Shown here: positions 1 through 7,388 of the stretch, one piece after another
How the letters are laid out: each line of letters opens with the position of its first letter
Numbering within the stretch: position 1 is the stretch's first letter
Assembly (NCBI GenBank): GCA_009663005.1
Contig: CM018909.1
Location: forward strand, 5,919,574 to 5,931,377
Source of the DNA: Actinidia chinensis
Taxonomy: Eukaryota > Streptophyta > Magnoliopsida > Ericales > Actinidiaceae
Length of the DNA stretch: 11,804 nucleotides
Reading direction: 5' to 3'
Position numbers and translations under genes: made by a program
Notes under the pieces: generated by a model
Told to the model about the DNA's origin: nothing
What the model saw: the letters and a program-made list of their open reading frames with translations, nothing else
The model's database searches: none

Positions 1-98
1 TCGATGACGATATCTACTTGTTTTAATAACAGCATGAGCCAACTGATAATTGAGAACATAGACACTCAAAGCTTCTGTCATAATTGCTTGGAGTGGTT
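1..98 (-). CDS. Candidate internal exon of an unrecognised gene, running off the left edge
   Basis: On the minus strand an open frame runs from a possible splice acceptor (TGAAAACAG, ending at 99) to the window edge. Read from 96 it gives 32 codons beginning PLQAIMTEALSVYVLNYQ and ending KTSRYRHR, with no stop. The residue mix (alternating aliphatic and polar, then a basic tail) looks like a real helical protein segment. The other two frames have stops. I do not recognise the family. It probably belongs with the exon-like frames at 566-463 and 1119-988. Its phase (two bases before the first full codon) does not fit the GTAAGC donor at 462. It does fit a weaker donor, TAG|GTCAAAG, inside that exon; otherwise an exon is missing between them. 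At 98 bases an open frame can arise by chance, so confidence is moderate. Confidence 0.35.
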
Positions 99-462
99 CT
101 GTTTTCACAATTTAAGTAGGAAAAGAAATGCAAAAATGTCGGTGCTTAAACATTAGGTGAGGTCAGGATTTTAAATATCGGTATCAATATCGGTATCAGT
201 GATATACAACCCTATATCAGCCAGTACCAGCCAATATTTACTACAATATTGGTAACAGTGTCAAAATTCCAATACGTAATGGCCAATATTTGGGTACAAT
301 ATGTGTCAAAATTCCAATACGTAATGGCCAATATTTGGGTACAAATATATGATGCAAAAAGATAAAGCAAGGAAGAAATCCCAATCTTTATATGATTTAT
401 TGAGCCAATTTTAAATCTTCAAAAAAAAAAAAAAGAAATTATTTCTGGGAACCTGTGCTTAC
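99..462 (-). other. Presumed intron of the minus-strand gene, with repeat DNA
   Basis: Between the two downstream candidate exons lies A/T-rich sequence with no credible coding frame. It holds a run of TATCGGTATCAATATCGG-type repeats (about 176-240), the 45-bp tandem duplication described separately, and a 14-base A run at 421-434. If the phase clash between the flanking exons is real, a small exon may hide here, but I could not find one. Confidence 0.3.
176..347. repeat. Tandem duplication (45-bp period) beside a TATCGG-type short repeat
   Basis: The 42 bases at 258-299 (starting GTGTCAAAATTCCAATACG) recur without a mismatch at 303-344, giving a 45-base period. A third, worn copy of the GCCAATATTT...ACAATAT part lies just upstream at 229-250. 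Before that come two direct TATCGGTATCA units (176-198) and related TATCAG/CCAGTACCAG words. The perfect match suggests a recent duplication. It sits in the presumed intron of the left-edge gene. Confidence 0.85.
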
Positions 463-566
463 AAGCTGTTCAACATTTCCAGCATCTTGAACCTTTGACC
501 TAGTTGATGAAGGTTTTGAACAAACCTCTCTAGTAGTTCAACAGAAGATTTGTATGACTCCCAAAA
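463..566 (-). CDS. Candidate exon of the same unrecognised minus-strand gene
   Basis: A pyrimidine-rich run (TTTTTTATTTTCTTCC on the minus strand) leads to an acceptor CATAG ending at 567. The frame then reads 34 full codons, starting FWESYKSSVELLERFVQN and ending RFKMLEMLNS, before a donor GTAAGC at 462. The product would be a charged amphipathic helix with heptad-like leucines, possibly a coiled coil. If the donor were not used, the frame would stop two codons later (TTG TAA), so this could also be a terminal exon. The start phase (0) fits the end of candidate exon 1 (phase 0 at 988). I cannot name the protein. The acceptor, helix-like composition and good donor together make this the most convincing of the three exons. 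Confidence 0.42.
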
Positions 567-987
567 CTATGACCCTCTTGGAAGAAAATAAAAAACGTTA
601 AATAAAGCCCTATACCAAATTTAATCTTCCCTAATTAATTGAGATCTTCCTTTTTAATTTTTTCGTGTTTTTCTTTTATATTTTTGGTTGGGGTGAGGGT
701 AATGATCAGTTCATATACTCTAAGTCTCTCATTAACATCGATCTACCAGAATATCATAGATTTTAAAATATCAAAGATGAATCCAACACGCACTCTAACA
801 TGAAATATTCGTAGAAGCAAAATGTAATCAACAAGAAAAAACAGAGAAAAGGAAAGATAAAATTAGATTGAATATCCAAAAACGAGAAAAATAGAACCCC
901 GCCCCCACACAAGAATATTATTATATCTAATTCCAATGATCAACACACACTTGAAACAAAATGATCCCAAAAAACTAGATGAAAAAC

Positions 988-1119
988 TTCCAAGGCATCC
1001 ATCGATGATCTACTGGAGCTGGAGCCACTGTGGAATAGGGGAAGGGCAGAAAAAGGGTTGTGGTGGAGAGGGGTAGAATTCTCTCTCTGTCCACCAAAAA
1101 CACTCACTACACCCAACAT
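988..1119 (-). CDS. Candidate first coding exon of the unrecognised minus-strand gene
   Basis: An ATG at 1119 on the minus strand opens a frame starting MLGVVSVFGGQRENSTPL and continuing through a Ser-rich stretch (GSSSSRSSMDALE). That is 44 codons up to a possible but weak donor GAA|GTTTTT at 987. Without splicing the frame stops at 940, for 59 residues in all. It lies about 100 bases downstream of a TATA box at 1223-1218, the expected place for a plant first exon. A Ser/Pro-rich start could be an organelle transit peptide or a disordered N-terminus; neither is shown. One argument against is an earlier ATG at 1132 that opens a different overlapping frame of 41 codons, which would be an upstream ORF. 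The poor donor is the other weakness. A second ATG in frame (residue 40, 1002) is an alternative start. Confidence 0.35.
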
Positions 1120-1450
1120 GTTTCGCTCGCATAAAACCAGAATTTGATTGCTCCTCTAAGTAATAGATCCTCTCTCTGGTCTCGTCTCTCAATTTGGAGT
1201 CGTAGAATTAGTTGTTCTATATACCCAAATTAATGACGGCAAAAAGAGGAGACGAAAGAGTACGGACAAAGAAAAAAGTGGACAAGTTTAACCTCTCTCT
1301 CTCCCTCCCCTCCACTCAAAGTTAGAGAGATATTTTTTTTTAACTTGAGAAGGGTTGGGTGTGAAAACAGGAACAGAGAGAGAGCTTTCCCCAATAAAAG
1401 GAGAAAGGTGGAGGTGGTGTTGGGAAGTTGTTTTAATTTCTTTTTAAAAA
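1120..1450 (-). promoter_or_regulatory. Probable core promoter and 5' leader of the minus-strand gene
   Basis: On the minus strand GGGTATATAGAAC places a TATA box at 1223-1218. A start site about 30 bases on, near 1190, would give a leader of about 70 bases to the ATG at 1119. Upstream (1250-1400) the minus strand is strongly CT-rich with repeated CTCTCTCT runs, including about 1377-1386 and 1290-1310. Such pyrimidine patches are usual around plant promoters. A leader ATG at 1132 would open an upstream ORF overlapping the main frame. The evidence is composition and spacing only. Confidence 0.4.
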
Positions 1451-1454
1451 ACAA

Positions 1455-1850
1455 TTTAACTTGCTATATAATTTCACGCAGTAATTTGTCTGTACAACAC
1501 GGGTAATACTAAAAATAAAATAAAAATTTTTTCATCACATTTTAATGATTTTTTATCGTAAACAAAAAAATAAAATAAAAAATAATCACAAAATAGGTAA
1601 CTCCTCAAGTAACTTTCTCATAAAACTAACTAATTCTATCTCATCCTAAACTAACTAATCTAATGTAAAAACTAATATAAGAGACAAATTGTATTTTTTT
1701 CACCTATGACACCCCATCACTTCGAATGTGATCCCCAACATTTTTTTTTACTTTCAATTTTTTCCTAAATTTTTCTCAAACTATAATTTTGCCATTCAAT
1801 CCCTTTTATTCTTTTTTAATACCCTTTATTCTTTTTTTTAAATACATCCT
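1455..1850. other. A/T-rich intergenic DNA, no gene seen
   Basis: Upstream of the minus-strand promoter this stretch is dominated by A and T runs. A short repeated word CCCTTTTATTCTTTTTT / CCCTTTATTCTTTTTTTT occurs at about 1801-1840, next to the T-rich repeat family that follows. Stops are dense in all frames. Confidence 0.6.
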
Positions 1851-2060
1851 GATTCTTTTTTTTTTTTTACTTTCACTTCCAAATTTTTAATATAAAACAA
1901 AATATGATAAAATTTTATAATATCTTTATTTGTTTTCGTTTAATAACCTTAATTCTATTTTTTCTTTTTATTTTCACTTTCAAATTTTTATATAAAAAAA
2001 TTCTAATAAAATTTTATAACTTTTTTTTACTCCACCTTATGTTTTTTTTATAAAGAAAAA
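1851..2060 (+). repeat. Two tandem T-rich units of about 100 bp
   Basis: Unit one (about 1851-1950) and unit two (about 1951-2060) share the order ATTCT, T-run, TTTCACTT(C/T)CAAATTTTT, an ATATAAA stretch, then TAATAAAATTTTATAA or a close form. The second unit continues into ACTCCACCTTATG. By eye the matched parts are about 80% alike. An inverted third copy lies at 2425-2530. The family is unknown to me. Confidence 0.55.
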
Positions 2061-2424
2061 AAACATATAAATTAAATTTTTAATATATTTTTTAAAATTT
2101 TTGATGAGTTGATAGTTATCTGTTATTTGTTTTTGATATTATCTTAAAACTTAATAATGGTTTTTTTTAATAATTTAATTTATCATAAAATACATAAGAA
2201 ATAATACTTTTAACGTATCAATAACAGTAGTAAATACAAAAGACTATTTCTAATCAAATATCTCCTCCAAAATAAATTATTATATTTTTTATATATATAA
2301 CAATTTAAAAGTTAAAGTAAAAAAAAAATCAAAGGTATTAAAAAATACTCAATAACAAATAACATATATTATCAACCCCCGAAATTTAAAATAATCTTAA
2401 AAATCTTGCTTCATATTTTTTTAT
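2061..2424. other. A/T-rich DNA between inverted T-rich units
   Basis: There is no coding frame or RNA gene here. If the flanking inverted units are the ends of one foldback element, this is its loop. Confidence 0.4.
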
Positions 2425-2530
2425 TTTATAAAAAATAAGGTCGGCGTAAAAAAAATTATAAATTTTATTATCATTTTTTTTAATCTAAAAATTCAGAAGT
2501 AAAAATAAAATAAAAAATTAAAGAATTAGC
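2425..2530 (-). repeat. Inverted copy of the T-rich unit
   Basis: Read on the minus strand this segment runs TTTTACTTCTGAATTTTTAG, then A-rich, TAATAAAATTTATAA, T-run, and ACGCCGACCTTATTTTTTAT. It follows the unit at 1951-2060 in the same order, including the less simple ACTCCACCTTATG / ACGCCGACCTTAT block. The two therefore form an inverted repeat about 365 bases apart, as expected for a foldback or MITE-like element, or for two opposite insertions. Confidence 0.5.
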
Positions 2531-2760
2531 GGTCTTAAAAGAAAAAAAAAAACGGGGTTATAAACTTTTCATCATCTAACCCAAACTCTATAAAAAGTAG
2601 AAGTAAAATTACACAAAAAACTAATACATGGGTACTACAAAAATATAACAATATTGAATTTGAAAGTTATGGCAGATAGACGATTGAGAGTTTATGCTTG
2701 AGAGAGAAATGCACTTGATAGGAGGAGCTAGAAATGAAAGTGATCGTTTCTGCGGCACCC

Positions 2761-2872
2761 CCTAATTTTAGGTGAAATCTTAGCCGTTGAATCAATTCAA
2801 ATGAATTTGACCCGTAGATAGCGCGAGATAGATTTGGAATTCAATTAAGTACTGATTTCAATATAGACTAGA
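2761..2872 (+). repeat. Copy A of a 110-bp dispersed repeat
   Basis: This copy contains ATCTTAGCCGTTGAATCA, CCGTAGATAGCGCGAGATAG and TTTGGAATTCAA in that order, all found again in copy B at 3503-3612. AGCCGTTG(G/A)AT words are, to my knowledge, common in plant repeat DNA, but I cannot assign a family. Confidence 0.55.
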
Positions 2873-3369
2873 AATTGTCCGTGCCCACATGCACTCTATA
2901 AAAAAAAATCACGTCTAACCATATCGTTTAGAGTTATTTTTTGTTCTTATTGTGATAAATTTTTAAATATTTATTTTTATTCAATATTTTTTCTTATACC
3001 ATTTGAATAAATTAATTTTAATAATATAAAAAAATACAATTAACGAAAATAACTTTCCTCTCTATTTAGTTATTTTTTATCTATGCTTTATTTTTCAGAT
3101 TTTTATTGTCTTTAGTAAAAAAAATCACCAATTAATAATATTTTATTTTTTTCGATTTCTCTTGATAAAAAAAATCTAAAAACATGAGAAAATTGTCTAA
3201 TTTAAAAGAAGTTTACTAAATAAAAATATATTTTTATCTCCAAATTAATAATTTTTTTATATTTTAGACTCTTATCGTCAACTAAATAAAATTAATGAAA
3301 AAATTGATCAAATCGTAAAAAAAAAATATTAGATATAAAAAAAAAGTTATGTGTTTAATTTTTTTTGTT
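2873..3369. other. A/T-rich intergenic DNA between repeat copies
   Basis: There are no genes. Short weak inverted matches occur, for example TTTTTTTCGATTT near 3149 against AAATCGTAAAAAAA near 3310. No clear element ends can be drawn. Confidence 0.5.
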
Positions 3370-3462
3370 GTGGGTCCCACTAAAAAAATCATCCAATAGA
3401 TAAAATATATGTCCATCCTTTAAAGATTTTTTGATCCATTGGATAAGAATTTTGTGGGGTCC
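3370..3462. repeat. Imperfect inverted repeat with a TCP-type palindrome
   Basis: The left arm (3371-3400) holds GTCCCACTAAAAAAATC then ATCCAATAGAT. The right arm (3433-3460) read in reverse gives CCCCACAAAATTCTT then ATCCAATGGAT. The loop is about 32 bases. The left arm begins inside GTGGGTCCCAC (3370-3380), which fits the TCP transcription factor consensus GTGGGNCCCAC. The layout suits a short MITE or its remnant. A role as a binding site is inference only. Confidence 0.5.
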
Positions 3463-3502
3463 TACACCGTTTGAGAAGAAGAAAATGAAGTTTGGGCGAA
3501 AA

Positions 3503-3612
3503 AAAATAATTTTAAGTAATCTCAGCCGTTGGATTATTCAACCTATTTCAACTCGTAAAGCGAGATATAGATTTAGGAATTCAACGTATTTGTGATTTGT
3601 ATTATAGATAGA
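3503..3612 (+). repeat. Copy B of the 110-bp dispersed repeat
   Basis: It matches copy A in order: TAATTTTA, AATCTCAGCCGTTGGAT, CTCGTAAAGCGAGATATAG, TTTAGGAATTCAA and TATAGATAGA. It is in the same orientation, about 740 bases downstream, with several small indels, so this is an old duplication. The two do not look like LTRs, because no TG/CA ends, primer site or tract is visible. Confidence 0.55.
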
Positions 3613-4147
3613 TTTCAATGTATTTTTGCAAATATCAAGACACTTTTTTTTTTTTAATGGCCCATTTCATTGGGGTGTGGTTAATATTTTTCTTTACTAA
3701 GTATACGGTATATTTTTTTGCCTTTACGATGTAATTTTTAATAAATGGCGATTACAGTATTCTTCTGAGAAAAAAAAAGTGTAATCATATGGAATGGTGA
3801 ATTTTGATAATTTATAAGTGTTAGGGAATTTTATTATTAATTTTTTTTATAATAATACAAAAAACGACAAAATTAAAAAAACCTATCGCATTACGGGCAT
3901 TCCACATCAAAACTAGTAAACATATTTTTTTGGCTATTTTAGCTGTAAAAACTTTGAAATCTGTCCAAATTAAATAGTCAAAACAAATTATAAATTAATT
4001 TTACTATAATTTCTATTAAAAATGGACTATCGAAATATTTACTGATATCTATTTTTTTTATTTGTTTTACTAATAAAAAGGCTATGTAGTTTAAAAAAAA
4101 TAATTAAAATAAAAGTGTGATTTTTGAATTTTAAATTTTGGCCACAA
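3613..4147. other. A/T-rich intergenic DNA, nothing recognised
   Basis: The stretch consists of poly-A and poly-T runs with scattered GC patches such as GGCCCATTTCATTGGGGTGTGG at 3659-3680. I saw no open frame of note and no convincing element ends. Confidence 0.5.
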
Positions 4148-4162
4148 TTAGTAGAGGCTTAC

Positions 4163-4228
4163 AGAGGATTCTCCAATTACTTGCATAGATTCCGCCTTAA
4201 ACTTGGGTAAATCGAAAAGCCCAAACAT
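4163..4228 (-). CDS. Orphan exon-like frame, possible first exon
   Basis: On the minus strand an ATG at 4228 starts 22 codons, MFGLFDLPKFKAESMQVIGE followed by SS, ending at a good donor GTAAGCC (4162). If unspliced it stops after 26 codons, at 4148. The sequence after the donor turns T/A-rich like a plant intron. A palindromic G-box ACACGTGT lies about 165 bases upstream (4391-4398). The peptide looks protein-like, but I do not recognise it and found no convincing next exon at lower coordinates. It may be a remnant of a gene fragment, or chance. Confidence 0.2.
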
Positions 4229-4390
4229 CTTTGACGGAAGTGAACAAAGCAAACTAATATGTATTTGTTATTATTTTTACCTATGATGTTTACAATAAAA
4301 TTTTCATTATTGAAAGGTTTGTATTATCTAAAATAGATCTAAAATAAGACCCAAAAGGGTGAGTTCAAGCATTTGGCCATAATTGGGTTG

Positions 4391-4398
4391 ACACGTGT
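4391..4398. promoter_or_regulatory. Palindromic G-box ACACGTGT
   Basis: This is a perfect 8-base palindrome with the CACGTG core bound by plant bZIP and bHLH factors. It lies upstream of the orphan exon-like frame on the minus strand. A single site of this size also occurs by chance, so function is unproven. Confidence 0.25.
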
Positions 4399-4429
4399 TG
4401 GTCTCATTTTGCGCTCAAAAATCGTTTAG

Positions 4430-4615
4430 ATTTTTGGAATAAGAAATTGAATGATAATGAAAAAGTGGAATTGAGAATTGGAATAAGAAATGTACTTTGG
4501 TATCAATTTAAACGGATATGAAATTGACTGAGAAATTAATTAAGAAATTGAAGAAAGTGAACTAAGAAGAAGAAATTGATTGAGAATTTGAATAAGAAAT
4601 AAAAATGAATCATGA
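4430..4615 (+). repeat. Degenerate purine-rich repeat (GGAATAAGAAATTGA words)
   Basis: TTGGAATAAGAAAT occurs at about 4434 and 4479, and TTTGAATAAGAAAT near 4586. GAGAAATTAATTAAGAAATTGAAGAAA-type words lie between. The spacing is irregular, so this is low-complexity drift or a worn minisatellite rather than a clean array. All frames are broken. Confidence 0.4.
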
Positions 4616-5697
4616 GTTTTAATAATATAAAAAATCACGTTTTATCAAGATCAAATCAATCAGTTATTCACTATAAATTTACATCCTAAATGGTATAAGC
4701 ACTTTGCCATGGATAACCATCCATCCAGCCAACACAGTTTACATGTCTTTTTTTTTTCCTTCTAAAACTCGATAAAAAAAAAAACAATATATATAAAAGT
4801 GAATCGGTTTTTTGTTTTCAAGGATGCTCTTCTTTTTTTCCAATCTTGTAACTTATTAAAGATTTGTTTTGCCATCTTCCACGTTAAATGTTCGAGTATG
4901 CTCAAATTTTTATTTTTTTTGTCAAAGGAAAAAAACTAAGTGAAATTGAAAGTTATGAGTCCTGGTTGGATAATTTTTTGTGATTTTTTTGAGAAAATTC
5001 CCGACTTTTTTTATGTCTATTTTTGGTGGTTTATAGGATTTCTGCCCCAAAATTAAGTTTTTCCCTTTTTGGATTAAAAAAGGATAAGGGAGGACAAAAA
5101 AATAATTATTTTTTTTGAGGTAGCTAAACCTTATTCCTATTTTAACTAATATATAAATTCTCATACTCACCCCCAATGAACTCACCGCAAATACATAAAA
5201 ACTTAAATTTTTTTAGCAAAAAACCCTCAATCCCGAAACAGAGCATAAATTCCAATTAAATTAAGCAATCCTTAATTTTTATGTTCCTTTCTATTTTTCA
5301 TTTAAATATTTTCGTTCTTGGGTGCTGTCTTCTATTGAAACAGAAAGAATAGCCAGGGGTCCATTCAAAACTATTAATTACAAGACAAAAGTTTACATCA
5401 ACTTCAATTCTATTTCTAGAATAAAAAAAATAGTGTGATGATGATATTCATGCCCAATAGATATTTGGATACTATTTAATATATCATCTTATGTGACATA
5501 ATTTTATGTGTTATATTAAATACTTATTTGGCGTACTAAATATAATTTTAATAAAATAGTTTAACCATCTCATTTTGTTGTTCACCCTCTTTAATTTTTG
5601 AACATACCAATTACTACATATATAGGAACTCCCATTAGTATGGAACAATTACCCCCATGTACCAATTTTTGAATTAATGTTGAAATCTCACTTTTTC
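4616..5697. other. A/T-rich intergenic DNA, no gene supported
   Basis: An 87-codon frame on the minus strand (5185-4922) is Lys/Phe/Ile-rich and built from A/T runs, as expected by chance. No RNA gene, clear element ends or coding exon was seen. Confidence 0.5.
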
Positions 5698-5796
5698 GCT
5701 TTTATATATTTTGGCAAGTTATGCAAAAATATTTTTTCAAAATTTTTTGCTTTTATATATTATGCAAGTTATTGAAAAATAATTTTTCAAAATTTA
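5698..5796 (+). repeat. Two tandem copies of a 50-bp A/T-rich unit
   Basis: GCTTTTATATATT, then GCAAGTTAT, then a TTTTTCAAAATTT block occurs at 5698-5748 and again at 5749-5796. The second copy is a few bases shorter. It lies about 200 bases left of the retrotransposon island. Confidence 0.7.
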
Positions 5797-5984
5797 TTAC
5801 ATTGGAGTAGGTACTACTCCATCCCAGCCCAATTTTTATTTATTTATTTTTTTACGGAGCCAAAAACGTGCAATTAAAAAGTTTTATAATTCACCACAAC
5901 ATTTTGATAATCAACTAAAAATGACCATGAACTTATGATAACTTGTGAGTGGTAGAACTCTTTTCAACAACAGTACGTGTGGGG

Positions 5985-6070
5985 TGTATATGTTTGAAGG
6001 ATGAGGGGACAGGAAATCGAGGATAGACACTCACGGGCGCTTCTACGGCTGCGTAAGTATCTTCAACCCT
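5985..6070 (-). other. Leader-like extension of the left repeat
   Basis: Past the proposed LTR end and primer site, the left copy continues to match the right copy (8633-8705) over GACTTACGCAG-like, CGTGAGTGTCTATCC and CTCAT(C/T) words. The left copy has 13 extra bases (GGCGCTTCTACGG area, 6036-6050). Homology fades at TGTATAT (5985) / TGCATAT (8633). If the LTR really ends at 6098 this is 5' leader present twice; if not, it is the LTR's own end. Confidence 0.45.
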
Positions 6071-6090
6071 TCGTCCCCCGTCGCGCAACT
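6071..6090 (-). other. Possible primer-binding site beside the left LTR
   Basis: Minus-strand AGTTGCGCGACGGGGGACGA resembles the TTGGCGCCGTCTGTGGGGA-type tRNA primer site of plant Ty3/gypsy elements, with gaps. It lies 8 bases past the proposed LTR end, which is a little far. The right copy has the same site decayed (GTTGTGTAATGGGGGACGAA at 8725-8706). The likeness is by eye and gapped. Confidence 0.35.
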
Positions 6091-6097
6091 CACTAGC

Positions 6098-6831
6098 TGC
6101 AATCAAGAAACAGTGAAAACGACTGCCGGAGCTATTTTCGAAAAACGACCCTTCGACAGTCAAGTGAGACGTCCAGATATCTAGAGAGAGAAAATGTATG
6201 TATATTCTGAGAGCAAGGTTCCATGTACCTCTTAAGGGAACAATAGTGTTCCTTTTTATACTCTAGCTCAGCGCATGACTTGACTAGCTAACTGTCTTGT
6301 CACTCAATAGGCTGCAGCTCGACTCGTACTTACACGTGCCGACGCTTTGTCAGTGAGTAGGCAACTGACCTAACCATGCCCCTACAGCGTGGCTAGTAGC
6401 TCATCATCAACTGCCGACGTCTCTATCAGAGTGTGGGGACTGTAAGAAGGTACTCTGACGTGCAAGTCATCTTTTGTCCCCAGACATCCTTTGGGATTAC
6501 CGCTGGCCGTTGCCTTTGTCCAATCTTTTAGTGTAGTTAATGTCCCGAGCTCGCTGAATAGCGGCACCTCAGAGGGAACAATGGCCCTAAATCGGAACGG
6601 ACAGTCATCTTTTGTAACAACTATTCCGAACTCCATCATAGAAGGTCTCTGAGCTCGCTCTGTAGTGGCGGCTGGAGGAGACTTCCACCCTAGCAAGGTC
6701 AGTGTTTTGAATAATACCCACACCGAGCTCCAACGTAGGGGATCACCGAGCCGACTTCATAGCGATAGCTCGACAAAAGTTCCTACCCTAGCAAGGTCGG
6801 ATTACGTCATTGTATAATTTGTCCCCTTACA
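6098..6831 (-). repeat. Left LTR copy (downstream LTR in element sense)
   Basis: It begins TGTAAGGGGACAAATT at 6831 and has a likely end TTGCA at 6098, about 734 bases; TGTAA and TTGCA form near-mirror ends. A TATA box lies at 6260-6253, so U3 would be about 600 bases and R plus U5 about 130. The U5 part holds GACTGTCGAAGGGTC (6161-6147). U3 holds two short direct repeats: ACCTTGCTAGGGT (6798-6786 and 6700-6688) and ACAAAAGATGACT (6478-6466 and 6616-6604). The homology with the other copy continues past 6098 to about 5985, so an LTR end at 5985 is the alternative. The frame at 6723-6382 is part of U3 and not a gene. Confidence 0.65.
6253..6260 (-). promoter_or_regulatory. TATA box of left LTR
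   Basis: The minus strand reads GAGTATAAAAAGGAAC. The aligned place in the other copy (8898-8892) reads GAGTATAAAAGGGAAC. Conservation in both copies and a position about 570 bases into the repeat support a retrotransposon promoter read on the minus strand. Confidence 0.6.
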
Positions 6832-7096
6832 ATTGTCCCTCAGTTCGCATGAGTTGGGTCGATGCTCACCGAGGTTATGTGAATTGGATGCATTGGTTTT
6901 CTGAGTCTGGGCTTGGTGGGCAAGCCGATGGCTGCTAGCTGTCTTTCCCCTGTCTGGGTCTGTCACTTTGCCATAAATGTTAGTGGCCACGCATCTGTGT
7001 CTGTTTAGATAATGAGCACGCCTAAGTGATGGTGTCACGGTCCCCCACCTGCCCTTAGGGCTCGTTCGGTGCAGATGCGCGGTTGAGTGGGTTTGC
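6832..7096. other. Internal sequence next to the left LTR, upstream of the plus-strand promoter
   Basis: This GC-richer stretch has no supported coding frame. On the minus strand the bases just before the LTR read GAACTGAGGGACAAT, only a weak candidate for a polypurine tract. The 101-codon minus frame (7107-6802) runs across the LTR boundary and lacks any domain I know. The stretch probably holds upstream control sequence of the plus-strand unit. Confidence 0.4.
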
Positions 7097-7388
7097 CACG
7101 TGCTCATGTCTTATAAGTTTCATAGGTGGTTACTAGCTCATAGCTTCATGCGTCAATTGAGACGCATTCTTGCTTTGTTCCCGCCTCTTCACCTTCCTTA
7201 TTCGGCGTCTGCTTGCCTCCCGTCTTCCATTACTGTGTTTCGAACTTTCGAGGAGCATCTTAGAGAGAGAAAGAGTGTCCCTCCGTCTGTTGCTACCGTC
7301 TGATAGTTCTTTCGGCCATTGTTCTAGTTTTTTTGATGACCGGTTTTCTATTTTGACGACCGTTTGATTTCCCCCAAGCTTGATTCTG
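7097..7388 (+). promoter_or_regulatory. Promoter and leader of the antisense transcription unit
   Basis: A G-box CACGTG (7097-7102) stands 8 bases before a TATA-like CTTATAAG (7110-7117). Then follow CT-rich leader sequence (7165-7260), a GAGAGAGAAAGAG run near 7263, and a good splice donor CTG|GTGAGT at 7389. This is the usual order of a plant promoter and untranslated first exon. It reads opposite to the LTR promoters. Frames at 7100-7303 and 7170-7367 in this leader have no recognisable product. Confidence 0.35.

Noticed and set aside
1010..1192. 60-codon minus frame at the left-edge promoter
   Set aside because: It starts at a TTG and is in a different frame from the Ser-rich frame beginning at 1119. 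It could act only as an upstream ORF from its internal ATG at 1132.
1230..1454. 74-codon minus frame rich in Leu/Phe/Ser
   Set aside because: It lies in the CT-rich promoter and is produced by pyrimidine runs.
2625..2765. 46-codon minus frame beginning near 2765 with a Ser/Pro-rich start
   Set aside because: It has no start codon or splice signals in the right places, and turns into A/T-run residues in its second half.
2761..3612. Direct repeats A and B as LTRs of a small TRIM-type element
   Set aside because: There are no TG/CA ends, primer site, polypurine tract or target duplication, and the homology edges are gradual.
4922..5185. 87-codon minus frame
   Set aside because: It is made of A/T runs with Lys/Phe/Ile/Asn bias, with no motif and no promoter.
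6382..6723. 113-codon minus frame in left LTR and its 110-codon partner at 9030-9362, sharing about 60 codons in the same frame
   Set aside because: Both lie in U3 upstream of the TATA box. Residue identity (about two thirds by count) is no better than expected from neutral DNA drift at about 80% identity, and the ends differ. No domain is recognised.
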